Notes: generated from the sequence alone by a model not told the origin. Shown: positions 23,434-35,526, counted from the first letter of the stretch. The stretch: DNA of 64,000 nucleotides from Selaginella tamariscina (GCA_003024785.1 PUQB01000165.1:400102-464101), one strand, 5' to 3'. Numbers and translations are program-made.

Positions 23434-26400
23434 ATGTTTAATACTGGAGATAAAGTATGTCTTCTTCGGAACAACGAGATAGTTGGCACTAGAACTGTGG
23501 AAGTTCGAGATAATAATGCATCATGTCACAATATTGCCCAAGGATCTTGTGTGTACGTATGGGTGAACACCATTTACAAGCATGTTGAGGTTCTGGGAAT
23601 GGAATTTGAGGAGGGTTCTCCTGTATTGTGGAATTTGGATGAAGTCAAGGTGACACAGAATATGCAGAGTCACAAACAAATAGTAGCACGAGTTTACCAA
23701 ATGATGGCTTGCCTGCTGTGATGGATGAGGTGATTCTCTTTCTTCGTGAGATTGAAGTCGGAAGAGGCATCATCACAGCTATAAATCCAATGGAAGCAGT
23801 GTCAGAAGAGAAACTAGGGTCCGACTTCGTGGGTGTAGTTGTGACAGAGGTTTCACCTAATGGCAAATTGTATCCTGGATCCCTCGTGAGGTGGCGAACA
23901 TCTGAATTAAGACGGCAAGATGGTTCAACATATTCTGGGTTGGATTTCAATAATAACAACCCGGAAGAACAACTCATATTTGAAGAGGTTCCTTGCATTG
24001 GTCCTATTGTAAGAAAAAGGCGATTCATGGGTTGTAGATCTTCCCCTGCAAGTTTCAGCAAAAGGGTAAAGATGGATCTTACATCTTCCGAAAGTGTTAC
24101 GAGCATTTCCACGATTGACTGTTGCAAGAAGAAGTGTTGTCAAATGGCAGACCGGAATGAAATTACCCAATGTAGACATGTCTTTCGTATGCTCACCCAA
24201 AAGCAAAGGCATGAGTTTGTATATGCTGCACTAACTGGGTGTATTGATGGAATGGCCTCGGACACAGGTTATCAGAGTACATCCATGGTATTTAATAAGG
24301 TGGCCATCTGCTTCAAAGCTTGGTACAGTATATACGGGATCCCAAAGACCACGTTCTACCGTCGGAGGGATGAGTGGCTAGATGGAGCGCGAACCTCAGT
24401 TCATGGGAACACTCGCTTGGTCAAAACCCGCTCTCACATCATGGCAGCCATAGAGATACTCAAGGCTTTTGTGGAAGCAAATGCAGACAGGATGCCTCAC
24501 AAATGCCGAACCACAAATGCAGGGGTCAGGGAAAATCTCAAGGTTTTGCCTTCAATCTACACTCAATTGAAGCTGTGTGAACATGTGAACAAGTGCCTCA
24601 GTTTGATGGGGCTCCAAGCAATCTGCACTGGTACCTTAACAACATATGGAATACTCATTTTAAGGATGTGGAGATTGCAAAACACTCTAGCTTTTCCAAG
24701 TGTGACACTTGTACATCATTGAAGGCTGCAGAGGCTTGTGCAAAAACCTTGGTGGAGATCACTACCATTCAAAAGAAGATGGAGGCCCACATGATTGCAC
24801 AACAAACTTGCCGGTCTCAGTACTATGCACACCGCATGCTTTCTGTGTCACGCCCATCAGAGTACCTGTGCTTGATCCATGACAAGATGGATCATTCAAA
24901 GACCAGCATTCCAAAGCTCTTTGCAACACCAAAGTGCCTTGGAAATGTCATGAAACTTCCGATTTCATTGACAGGTGTGCTAACACATGGACACGGTTGT
25001 GAGTCATATGGACACTTTTCACTTCCACATTGGTCTAGCGACTCCAATTTCACTATTGGGTCGTTGGCCATGTGTTTCAGAAACCTTGAAGCCCACTCAC
25101 AGACAAGTCCTATCAGTGATCTTAAAGTGAAGAAACAACACCTTCAACCTTTACATAATGCTCTCATGAACACGTCTGCACTTGAGGCTACTTGGGAATA
25201 TGAGAGGTATTGTCAACAGCCTGCACAGAAAACGATGGCCCTGTTGAGAGTTCTGGTTCAGTGGAGGAATCTAGCTCAAAATAGTGTACATGTGTCCTCA
25301 ACATCAAATAAGCTTCCTCGTCATTTGCTTTTACAGATGGATAATTGTGCAGGCGAGAACAAAAATAGGTAAATCATTTTACTTAAGGGTTTCTCAAGCT
25401 CATACTTACTTTTATTTTCTAGATATGTGCTAGCATACTTGTCAATGCTTGTTGCCAAAGGTGTGTTTGAAACAATCACGCTCAGTTTCCTTATGGTTGG
25501 TCACACTCATGAGATATTGATGCGTTCTTCAGCAAGGTCTCCAACTCTACAAAAGGACAAGTGCACTTACCTTACCGCATATGATGAATCTTTTTTGAAA
25601 ATTGCATCTCCAAAAAAAGTTGTGCTTTGCTTGTGACTGAGGTGCCAGACTTCAAAAAATTTCTCAAGGAGTATATAAAAGAGGGAGTGATTCTTTAGTT
25701 GGTCACCTTGTGCCGCTACAATTCTTTTTCTCCATACGAGATGGTATACCTATTATGCAGTACAAGTTACGGCCATCAGAGCAGGAGTGGTTACCGAAAG
25801 AGGGCTTAATGCTCTTCAAAAGTGGAGAGGATGGAAAGCCACTTCTCCCAGAAGGACAACCAGACCCTATTCCTATTGAGTGCCCAGCTCAAGGAACAAG
25901 AGGTTATTATTGATGGCATCAAAAAATATGTGGCATGGGTTCAAAAATCAATGCCAAAGAATTCTGATAAGGCAACTGGTTACTCAGAACTATATAAGCA
26001 TGTGGTCGATTATTGGGAGACTGTTGTTCGAGAGTTGGAAGGGCCTACTGTCACAAGTACAGAATTGCAACACCCTTTCTGGCCTAAAACAAGGTGGCGA
26101 GAGGAGATTGAAATGACATCACTGAGCATAGACGACATAGAAGCCAGTAGTGATGTGGAAGTGCAAACACCACACTTTGTTAAACAAAGGAACCAAAAAC
26201 CTAAAGCATATTTTGATTATTACCAGGATCTTCAAAAACTAATGATGGTTCTCATTACTCCAGATGCGTCATATAATCAGCCTATTTGGATGGGTCAAAT
26301 TATCGACACACCTGAAGTAATCACAAAAAATAGTATTCTTAAGGTTGCATGGTTCAAACCACAAAAAAGGCGACACGAGAAGGAGAGCGAAAGATATAAT

Positions 26401-26541
26401 GGATGCCTAGAGAAAACATGGTCTCCCAATCAAAAAGACCCAGCATGTTTTATAAATGTTAAATCCATTCGATATAGGTGGATGTCAAGAAGCGTTATAA
26501 AGTCACGATTAACAAAACTGCAAGAGAATGTATGTTTTTGA
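23434..26541 (+). CDS. DUF7869-type transposase-like protein of copy 1, frameshifted
   Basis: Starts at ATG 23434 (MFNTGDKVCLLRNN), just after a possible splice acceptor. The N-terminal ~100 residues resemble the domain found at the start of plant En/Spm-type transposon proteins. A central region is rich in Cys/His and basic residues (CCKKKCC; YGIPKTTFYRRRDEWL). The core carries CLIHDKMDHSKT (~24870-24905), LLLQMDNCAGENKNR (~25328-25370) and FLMVGHTHE (~25490-25515). Conserved acidic residues in these suggest an RNase H-fold (DDE-like) active site, which is inference. One 54-nt GT-AG intron, 25369-25422, splits NKN-RYVLAYLS. The C-terminus (25822-26541) includes IWMGQIIDTPEVI and LKVAWFKP, a BAH/Tudor-like look. 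Frameshifts lie near 23705, 24590, 25515, 25600 and 25820; the one after GHTHE removes the expected DID motif. Probably the element's transposase, now broken as assembled. Confidence 0.75.
25369..25422 (+). other. 54-nt spliceosomal intron in the transposase-like gene
   Basis: GTAAATC at the 5' side and TTTTCTAG at the 3' side. Removal joins the codons for Asn-Lys-Asn-Arg to Tyr-Val-Leu in frame, restoring a continuous conserved motif. The length is like that of several introns in the host transporter gene in this window. Confidence 0.8.
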
Positions 26542-27025
26542 AGCTTAAAGCAATTACAAAATTATAAATATCATATATTTAATATTCATAATTATTATAA
26601 ACTCTTTAATAATAGTACCAAATTGTATACTTAACTATATAAATTTAAAAAATGATATGGAAGATTGACTATATTATTATAGGATTTTATATATATATTA
26701 TTACTACTACAAATTTTTAATTAATAATGTTGTATTTAAATATTAATATTTTTAACAACATCAATATTTATATAATGTACCTCTTATGCTCTTCCTTAAT
26801 TGTTATATTAGGCAATATATTATATAATTTAATACCTTCTACTTTTATAATGTTATTAATTTTTTTCAATGAATGCTATAATTTATTAAAGGGTAGAATA
26901 CAAAATAGAATATTCTAAAGAATATTCTATTTTCAAACATATATTCTAAAGAATATTCCTTTAATATTAGAAAATGCTAATTAAATAGCTAAAATTGTTA
27001 ATTATTAAGGAAATGGGACTATAGC

Positions 27026-27051
27026 CATGCCCATTTTAGTTACAACTTGCA
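27026..27051 (-). repeat. right terminal inverted repeat of copy 1
   Basis: The reverse complement reads TGCAAGTTGTAACTAAAATG followed by GGCATG. It pairs with 12531-12556. The following bases, TATAAGACATGTCTAC, resume the interrupted transposase sequence of copy 2. Confidence 0.7.
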
Positions 27052-29090
27052 TATAAGACATGTCTACATTGGGTAATTTCATTCCGGTCTGCCATCTGAC
27101 AACACTTCTTCTTTATAACAGTCAATCATGGAAATGTTAATAACACTTGTAGAAGATGTAGGATCCATCTTGACCCTCTTGCCAAAACTTGCAGGGGAAG
27201 ATCTAACCCATGAATCACCTTTTTCATACTATAGGACCCAATCTCGCCACCAAACTCCCCTCCGACGGAAAGAGTCGGTAGGATAATCTCGCTGCCACTC
27301 TTTCCGACGAGGAAGAGTCAGTAGGATTAATCCTACCACTGGCTCTTCCTCTTCGGAGAGAGGCGGCAGGATTAATCCCGCCGTCGACTCCCTCCGACGA
27401 GGAAGAGTTAGTGGGATTAATCCTACTATCGACTCTTCCCCTTTGGAGAGAGGCGGCGGGATTAATCCCACCGCTAACTCCCTCTGATGAGGAAGAGGCG
27501 ACGAGATTAATCTCGCCGCAACTCCTCGACGAGGAAGAGGCAGCGGGGTTAATCTCACCATAACCCCTCTGACGAGGAAGAGGCGGCGAGATTAATCTCG
27601 CCGCAACACCTTTTGACAAGGAAGAGTCAGCGGGATTAATCCGCCCACAACTCTCACCGACGGGGAATAGGTGGCGGAATTAATCCCACCCACAACTCCC
27701 TCCAAAGCTATGATTTCAGAGAGATCCAAGGAGGTGTGGATTAATACCGCCAATGCTTTTCTGCATCTTAAATTGAATCGGGATAAATCATGCCCGCAAA
27801 TATCTAAAACTGGAAGTGGTGGCGAGATTAATCCTGCCACCCCTTCTCTGCCTCCTAAAATGGTCGGGGATTAATCCTGTCGACAACTCTTTTTAATAAT
27901 TCTGTTAACTCTTCATCAATTGAGAGAGTTATTGGCGAGATTAATCCCAATGTTTTTTTCAGAGCAGAGAAGCATTACCCAGACGGCTTTTCAAAGAGCT
28001 GGTGGCGGGATTAATCCTACCACCTTTCTAAGAGTGAAAAAAAAATGGCCGGATTAATCCCGCTACCTGGCTAATCGAGAATATTAAGTATAAAGATGTT
28101 TTAAACGGGATAAATCCCTAACGGAGTATAATGTAATCCTAATGCATTCTTAAACCCCTAAATTCTAATTTAAGAGAGAATGTAAGAGAGTGAATCTTTA
28201 TATGTATTTTTAAATTTATTTATAATACTTACTTGTAAACAACACTGAAAGCGCCGTGCTTTTCTATAAACAATAACACCCAATTTAATTCACTCCTGTT
28301 GATCATTATTAAGAAAAGAAGATCTGAAAAGTGAAAAATATAAAAATGAAGAAGAAACCAGATCTGAATTTGAGTGAGAAATTAAATGCATTTTCAAATT
28401 TACATGTCAGACCAGACTTTGTCAGAAATTTAAAATTTTGAAAAGAAAATAAAATAAAATTTAAGATGAATTGACACAAATAACTGACACTCTGACATAT
28501 ATACTTTCCAATTCCAATGAGTTTTATAAAATTGTATTTAATGTGATTCAAGTGATTCAAGCTGTTTAATATTATAAATTTTAGTAATTATTTTACATTC
28601 TTAATATTCCAATATATTATATATATATACTACAATAAATAAATTGATATTATTATGTATCATTTAAAATAATTCATAGTTGTTATTATATTATTTTCTT
28701 AATTACTTGAGTAATATTAAACCTGATTATCATAATTAAATTAGTCTTTATTCTTAATTATTTTAGTAATTATTCTACATTTGTATATTAATGGATTTTC
28801 TCAATTAATTTCTTATTATTTCAAGAATTTTCAATGTTAAACCTTATTAAATTAATATATATTATTAAAACTATATGTGACTATATATTAAATAAAATGA
28901 TAATTATTTATGTATAAATTTAAAATATGTTCATAATGTGTTATTAATATTATTTTCTTAATTATTCGATGTTTCTTTGCACACATATATAAACACAATC
29001 AAAAATTATATATACATGTGCACACGCATTAGAAGCACTTATAAAGACACATATGCACACAATGCACAAGCCGATGAGTGGATCACGATA
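27052..29090 (-). mobile_element. Giant transposon copy 2, right part
   Basis: 27052-27223 is the inverted homologue of 24005-24190 of the copy 1 transposase gene. 27240-28110 matches palindrome array 2 and 28120-29075 matches 21240-22650. About 720 bases (copy 1 positions 23281-24004, the gene start) are missing at the 27223 junction. Homology ends near 29075-29095, where the truncated integrase region of gypsy element A begins. With 10372-12530 on the other side of copy 1, this reconstitutes one interrupted, reverse-oriented element. Confidence 0.8.
27240..28110. repeat. Palindrome array 3: about 17 decayed copies (copy 2)
   Basis: Same palindrome family as array 2 in inverted context, but most copies carry G-to-A or C-to-T changes (for example GGTAGGATTAATCCTACC-like, GGCGAGATTAATCTCGCC and GTGGGATTAATCCTAC versions). 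Spacing stays about 40-48 bp. The central ATTAAT core is better preserved than the GC arms. Confidence 0.85.
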
Positions 29091-29097
29091 TAAATAA

Positions 29098-32000
29098 AGC
29101 ATCTAGCTTTGTTTTACCTATAACCATCTTGTATAGGGTAAGAAATGAGCCTGTTTGGTGAAACAGTTAATCACCACAGAACTGCTCAAATCCATGAGAA
29201 GGAGAAAGATCTGTGAGGAAATCCATAAAAATGAATCTCCAAGGAGCAAAGGGACAGGAAGAAGACAAAGAAGACCAGAGGGCATGTGATGAGGCATCTT
29301 CGCATGTTGCAAGTGTCACAACTCCGTACAAACTTTTCCCAACACCTCGCAACTCAGGCCACCAATAGTTGTGAGTCATCAACTCAAATGTCTTGGTCAC
29401 ACCAAATGTCATGTAGCCAGGGTATCATGACAATCCTGTACCACACGAGTCCTATAAACACCAACAAAAATGTACAGAAGACTTTCCTGATATAGGAGTC
29501 CGTCCTGTATGGCACAATTTGTAATCTATACGAGAACTGGAGGAAGAGGAGATTGCAATGTCAAGACTAATGTGTGAGAACACATTCTTTGCTAAGTCGT
29601 CTGTAGCCAATTGCAAACGGATGCCCTATAGAAGTGTAAATTTGTTGAAGTCTAATGAACTTGTAGTGCCGCAAGCCGAAATCGATTAGGCCCAACAACA
29701 TTTGCTTTGACAGTCATATGTAGGATCGCCTGGGGTCAGTGCAATGTAAGAACACCTAAACAATGCATCCGCTTTGCCATTCCGAAAACTAAGCCTGTAG
29801 ACGATGACAAAATCAAAACGTAATAAGATTCTGCCCACCCAACCTGTTGTCGACTAAGAACTTGAGCCGTTTGAAAAAACTCCATGTTCTTATGATCCAT
29901 AAGAACTTATACAGGATGCGCAACCTTTCATGAAGTGCTGCCACTCCTCAAACGAATCACAATGGCCTTGAGTTCCTTGTCATAAATCTCATAATTGATC
30001 TTCGCCAAAAGGACTTATGAGAGTGAAAGGCTACAGGATGGAGTAACTTGTCTTCTCCAACTTGTGATAAGATAGAACTTTACTATAAGTTCAAGCATCT
30101 GCTTCAATAAAAAAGGAAGCTATCGTGAAGGTGTCCTTAAGTGTTGTGAATGCATGTTCCACCTTGTCGGACCAAAGAAATCCTTTCGCTTGGTGATTCT
30201 GTGAGTGGAAATACGTGCTTGGAGAAGTCCTGTATGAATTGCCTATAGAAATTTGTGAAGCCAAGAAAACATTGTACGTCTCGTATAGACTTAGGCTCTC
30301 CCAATCCATGACAGTCTTCACCTTGTGCAGTCCATTGAGACACGGTAGGAGAAACGATGTAGCCCAAAGAAATTCCACAGTATCCCTATCGAAAAACACT
30401 TCTCCAACTTTGCATACAAGCCATGCTCGTGAAGCTTCTGTAGAACTAGTCGTACATGCTTGTCATGTGCCGCCTGGTCCTTGGAGAAAATCAAGATGTC
30501 ATCGAGGTAGATCACCACAAAGAAGTCACGAAAGATGTTGTTCACCATGTGTTGGAACACGGTTGGGCATTTGTAAGTCGAAAGACATCACCGTGTATTC
30601 AAAGTGTCCATACCTTGTACAAAAGGCAGTCTTCCACTCATCGCCTGGCAAATCCATACAAGATTGTAGGCCCCTCGTAAGTCGATCTTCGTGAACACTT
30701 TTGCTCATTGTAGCCGATCGAGAAGTTCCGGGATTAATGACAAACGGGTATCGATTCCGGATGGTGACTTGATTTAAACCCTTGGTAGTCCACAACCAAA
30801 TGCAAACTCCCATCTTTCTTTTTGACAAAGAAGATAGGTGCTCCTGCAGGGGACTTTGAGTGACGAATGAAGCCGATGCCAAGTTGTCCTCGATGTACTG
30901 GCGAAGAACCTCTAATTCTATAGGTGACAGGGCATAAATCGGTCTGAACGGTAGAGTCTTTCCTTCCGCAAGATTGATAAGATAGTTATAAGACATGTGA
31001 ATAGAAAAACTACAGCCTGTGCTTATCAAAAACGTCCTGAAAAAGTGATACTTGGATGGCAGGGAAAAATGAGAAAGAGAAGGAGACTGAAAAACAAGGA
31101 GTCAGATACATGAGAGGTAGAAAGTTACTTGAAAATCAAAAAAGATGAAAAGAAGCAAGATCAATGGCAAGTTCATGCATAGTAGTGGTAAGAACGCGAA
31201 GAGGAGAAGGAAGGAGCTGTGAATAAAAAGAGGAAGGATCTTGGGGGATGGTACAAAGCAAAGTAATGAAAAGAGACAAGATTAGGAAAACCTATGCTAA
31301 TGTTGACGAGTGTACAGATTGGAAGAATCTGTACAGAAGTCCGTGAATGCATAGGAGTGAGAAGAGCCTGCGATGTGCTAATGAACTGATAAGAGGTGGA
31401 TCCTGTTGAAGAGGAACCTTCGACACTCATACAGGAATAGGCATAGTCCAATTCTATAGCTTGTACTACCTCAGACATTAAGGTCATATCCTACACGCTG
31501 GAAGGTACAAAATTAATCCTGGTTGCCATAGAGAAAAACGTGAGCATTCTAGACCTCCAATTGATCTAAGGATTGCAACCATGAACCATGGCATGCCCAA
31601 ACAATGGAATCGTCCGAGTCTTGATTAAGTTGAAGAAAATTGAACAATTGAATTTGTCATGGGTGTAAAAGAGAGGTGTGATAGCATGGGTAACTGCCGC
31701 AGAAGTAATCAACGACCATCTACGACCTTTATAGGAATTGCACGCTTCAACTTTACCACCGAATGCCATGTTGAGTGAATGTTACAGGAAAATTTAGTGA
31801 TGGAATGGTGTGAGCAGCACCAATGGAGCCCGTGCCTACATCCAACTTCACGGCTCTTAGAAGAAGTGGACATTGAAGTTTCTGACTGAACTTTAGCTTC
31901 TTCTTCACGCATCTTGAACTTCCTTGCCACCTTGTGTTCTGCTTCATCACAATACAAGCATAAGTTCTCACCACGACAAGGTTGCTTCTTAATCACTTGT

Positions 32001-33182
32001 ATTGGTGACCTCCATTGGAACTACTCTAGAAGATGTGTAGAAACATGTGCTACAGCTATATGATTGGCTTGCAGGAACTGCTTGAGATTTTTCCTGACGA
32101 CATTCGAACAAACGGTTGTCACGTGAATGGCATGCTGCATGATCTCTGCTAAGGTTTTGGCATCCGGTAACGTAAGGAAGTCCTTCACGTCATCCCTCAA
32201 TCCAAAACGGAAGTGTTCAATCAATGCAGTCTTGTCCTATGAAATGTTCATGCAATGTTGCTGAAATTCGTGTGCATAGACGGAAACTGGTTGGGATCCT
32301 TGTGTGAGCTTCCTTAACTTTGTGCATGCAAAACGGTATTTATCAGAATTTCCAAAGCAGGCTTTAAAGGCAGTTACGAATCCTTCAAAGTCTTTCTCAA
32401 TGGGTCATCAGGCTCCAGCAAAGGGGCAACCCAGCCCATGGGGATCCAATTAGTAAGAATGCCAAAAGGCCAACCTTTTGTGCATTAGTCCAGTATCGGC
32501 ATGGTTGCATGCAGATTAATGGCTCTGAAGAAGAGTTCGATGGAGAGGGAACCATGGATGCTTGAGAGAGAGCTTGCATAGCAGCCTTGGAAGATGCATC
32601 AGCAGCTGCATGCGTCGCTCTGATGGAACCTTGTAGATCTGTGACCACTTGGCCAGCTCATGAAGTAACATTTGGTGCTCGCGTTGAAATTGCTCAAAAT
32701 TTGCCATGATCTGTGAAAAAAAAAAAAAGGAGAAAAATAAGGGAAGAACCAAGAAAAAAAAGTAACTGAAAATTAAAGAGCTATGAAAGTAGTTATTATT
32801 AAACTGTCAAGCCACGACTCAAGAGCATGATAAGAACAAAAAGGCTTGACTTCAAAGCAAGGCAAAAGCAAGGAATAAAACAAGAACAAAAATGATCGTA
32901 GATGACTAGTGTTAATAATAACTAATTGTATAACAATTAAGTCAGAACTTTTTATTACTCACAACTCCAAAAAGCTAATCTAGGCATAAACTAAAAATAA
33001 TACTCTAGGAGCTAATCCAGGCATGAGCTAAAAATAATTTCCTTATCTTTAGTTATATCCTGTAAGCATATCCTATAGGTATATCCTATTGGTATATCCT
33101 GTAGGTATATCTTATATATACAATATACACGATACGAGATATATGTGTAGGTGTATCCTGTATTCTATATTGGGTTGTGACA
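29098..33182 (-). mobile_element. Ty3/gypsy element A, 3'-truncated
   Basis: Minus strand. The 5' LTR is at 32805-33182, then gag from about 32706 (MANFEQFQREHQ) to ~31850 with a degraded CCHC knuckle (LCLYCDEAEHK, ~31940). A protease remnant follows at ~31700-31800. Reverse transcriptase is at ~31029-30100 ([64 protein letters not shown]). RNase H-like sequence is at ~30090-29700, and the start of integrase at ~29412-29100 (THNYWWPELRG; TKQAHFLP). Many frameshifts and stops are present. The 5' LTR boundary abuts the FCP1-like 3' end of copy 2 at 33183. The integrase C-terminus and 3' LTR are absent, and the break joins copy 2 arm sequence. Confidence 0.85.
32805..33182 (-). repeat. 5' LTR of gypsy element A
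   Basis: On minus it begins TGTCACAACCC and ends GTGGCTTGACA (TG...CA termini). It contains repeated GGATAYACC/TATCCTGTAGG units near its start. It matches the LTRs of element B at 39990-40301 and 45207-45549. Confidence 0.8.
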
Positions 33183-33675
33183 AATATATTGATTAGAATG
33201 ATTTCATCAAAGAGTGATGACTTAAACAAATTAAAGAAATTCCTCTGTACGATTGAGTTGATAAGAAATGCTTTCATTTTTTATTATGTTTGATAATTTT
33301 TTTAATTATTGTAAAATATTTTTACACTTAAGAATAATATGAGTATTCCAAAATATTTTAGGAATATTCTTACTTTATGAATACTTGCTAGAATATAATA
33401 ATATTTATTATATAAATATTCTTTATATGTATTTCAGGTTGTAATGTTTATTAAATATATATTGACATGAAGATTATATTTTATTCATTTCTCTGTGTAA
33501 AAAGAATAAAGATATATCTTTTAGTAATGATAAAATTGATTTTATTAACACTAAATAAGGTTAATTAAGTATAATTAATTAATAATTAAGACATATATAT
33601 ATTTATTAAATAATTAATAATAATTAAAACTTTTTATATTTTTATTTTCATGTATCGACCCAATTTAGTTACAAT
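33183..33675 (-). mobile_element. Giant transposon copy 2, far end (FCP1-like gene tail and terminus)
   Basis: 33183-33260 on + repeats the last codons of the FCP1-like gene (copy 1 12834-12905, opposite strand). 33260-33640 matches 12560-12800. The terminus, read on minus, is ATTGTAACTAAATTGGGTCG, ending about 33675. This gives copy 2 both outer ends (10372 and ~33675). Confidence 0.75.
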
Positions 33676-33679
33676 ATTT

Positions 33680-35100
33680 AACCTTTACAATAATCAACAT
33701 ATTTATCTCATAATCCTTCTAATTATGACATATAATCCTCCTTTTTGAAGACTAAACATTATTAAAAATTGAAGAAACTATACTATAACAAGTGAATCTG
33801 CTACATCTGGTAGTGGAGTTTGGATAACCATAAGGTGTTGTTTAACTAGCTATTGGTGTGTGTACAACTGTAGGTTTTGTGTGTAAAAAACACTGCCCTC
33901 TAAATGTGTCTTACAATAAATTTGAATTTCTTATTCATTATTTTTTATTGGAGTACTCTTGAATTTATTTATGAATCATTATTTTTGACTAATTAAGTTA
34001 TTATCATGAATTACTAAAATATTTCATAAAGATGCTAGTTTTAACATTAGAATATATTTAAAACATAAATTTAATTTATTTTATACACGTTCAGCAAGCC
34101 ATACAAGCATTACATAAATGCATGTAAGTATCCACATCAATATAAAATATGCTAACACACGCATGTAGTGGTTTAGATTGCACTTTTCATATCACAAATC
34201 GTATGGAAGAAATCAGATTATACCATGTGTGATTTAAGTGGTTTTAAGAGAAATTTTTTAATTTATAACTAAATAATATAAAGAGAGCTAGGAGTAAATA
34301 AGTTATAAGCCATTTTCTTATATAATAAAGTTTTTAATTCATATTTTTTTTGTTTCTTTTTTCTTTATTTTATTAAGAATTGCATTCATATTTTGTTCTT
34401 GATCATGACCCTGACAATTATAAATACCTACATGTAAATAATATATAATTAAGTATTAACTTATTATGCAATCCATTTATTCTCTCCAATCCACTATCCA
34501 CCTTGTATGCAAAACCCTTAGATTTATTTTATTAGTATTCAATTAATTTAAAGATTAATTAGGAACACCTAAATTTTATATTGATTCATAAACATAATTA
34601 ATTTGGTGAAAGAATAAAATTTAACAAAACAAATAAAGGATAATTTTATTAACCCCAGTAGTGAAAGGGGACTCCATATTGCATTTCAAATAACAGATGT
34701 TTATATCAAAAATCAATTGAATTGTATTAAAAAATAATATAATGAAGAGCAATATGTTTTTAATTTCATTTTTTAATTCATGTCAAAATTATTTTACTAG
34801 AGTTGTAACATTTAAAAAATATCATAATAGAAAGTTAAAACTTTAATATATGCATTGAGAGTCAAACCAAGCAATGGTAGATAGAAGAAATAGGTGTATA
34901 TTGCTTCTTAAAAGTGTTCGGAACAAGACACACAAAAAAAGATGAATTAGGACTCCTATTCATTGTTTATCTTCTTGATTATACAGTGAGTTGGGTGGTA
35001 CTAATACGTAGCATGTATTGAAAAGGTCCTCCATGTTTGTTGATAGAAGGAGCAAGAATCTCAACATGGGTTGTAATCGATCGCTCTAACAATCGTGATA
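33680..35100. other. AT-rich spacer, no gene seen
   Basis: No ORF with recognisable content on either strand. Sequence is dominated by A/T runs. It may contain old unrecognisable insertions. Confidence 0.5.
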
Positions 35101-35109
35101 CTTCAAGTC

Positions 35110-35520
35110 TCAACAATGTCACTACGAACTATGCTCTAAAGTTAGTGTCTTGATGTGTTGATATATAATGTCACCATCTACAATGTCATAAATCATTTCG
35201 AATGTCCAAGGGACATTCGAAGGTTCTTCATCCAACAGTAAGTCATCGTGGAAATGTCCCACTATGCAACACTTCGTGGTTTCCCTTACGCCTCTTCCAC
35301 TTCCCCGTTCTTCCTGGAACCTGATCACCATCATTGTTGAACTCTTCTTCATTAGTGGCAAGGATAGAGAAGCAGTTGGCAGTCCCACCTGCCAGTCTGG
35401 GCCTATCACAAGCCATCCAACCATAGACCATGGCAGGTAGGGACTACCACAAGCCATCCAACCATAGACCATAGGTATCCAAGTAGTGACACCATCTCTC
35501 TCAACCATATTAGAAAAACG
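35110..35520 (-). other. unrecognised ORF region with an internal ~33-bp duplication
   Basis: An open frame of 128 codons on minus (35508-35122) has no recognised domain. The phrase CAAGCCATCCAACCATAGAC appears twice, at ~35409 and ~35452, so the ORF repeats its own MVYGWMAC-like segment. It is flanked by the tRNA-like sequence at ~35525-35600. It could be a degraded transposon protein or chance; no function is proposed. Confidence 0.25.
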
Positions 35521-35526
35521 GATCTG

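Larger units (their letters stand above)
12531..27051. mobile_element. Giant TIR DNA transposon copy 1 (about 14.5 kb)
   Basis: The left end TGCACGTAACTAAAGTGGGC (12531-12550) and the reverse complement of the right end, TGCAAGTTGTAACTAAAATG (27051-27032), form imperfect terminal inverted repeats of about 25 bp. The flanks TACGAAAGA (12522-12530) and TATAAGA (27052-27058) both correspond to one site, TACGAAAGA followed by CATGTC, in the intact transposase gene. They therefore look like a decayed 7-9 bp target duplication. Inside, left to right: FCP1-like gene (-), ParB/methyltransferase-like gene (-), palindrome array 1, ~400-bp tandem microsatellite, telomere-like repeats, AT-rich DNA, palindrome array 2, transposase-like gene (+). 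The structure is inferred from sequence comparison within the window. Confidence 0.75.

Noticed and set aside
27224-27840. Similar repeat-peptide ORFs in array 3
   Set aside because: Same palindrome-array artefact in the decayed copy.
21240-29060. Simple fold-back element with ~2-kb terminal inverted repeats
   Set aside because: The inverted similarity is better explained by two inverted copies of one transposon, because homology continues into gene halves on both sides and the true termini lie at 12531/27051 and 10372/33675.
30215-30694. Plus-strand 159-codon ORF
   Set aside because: Shadow of the antisense reverse-transcriptase region of gypsy element A.
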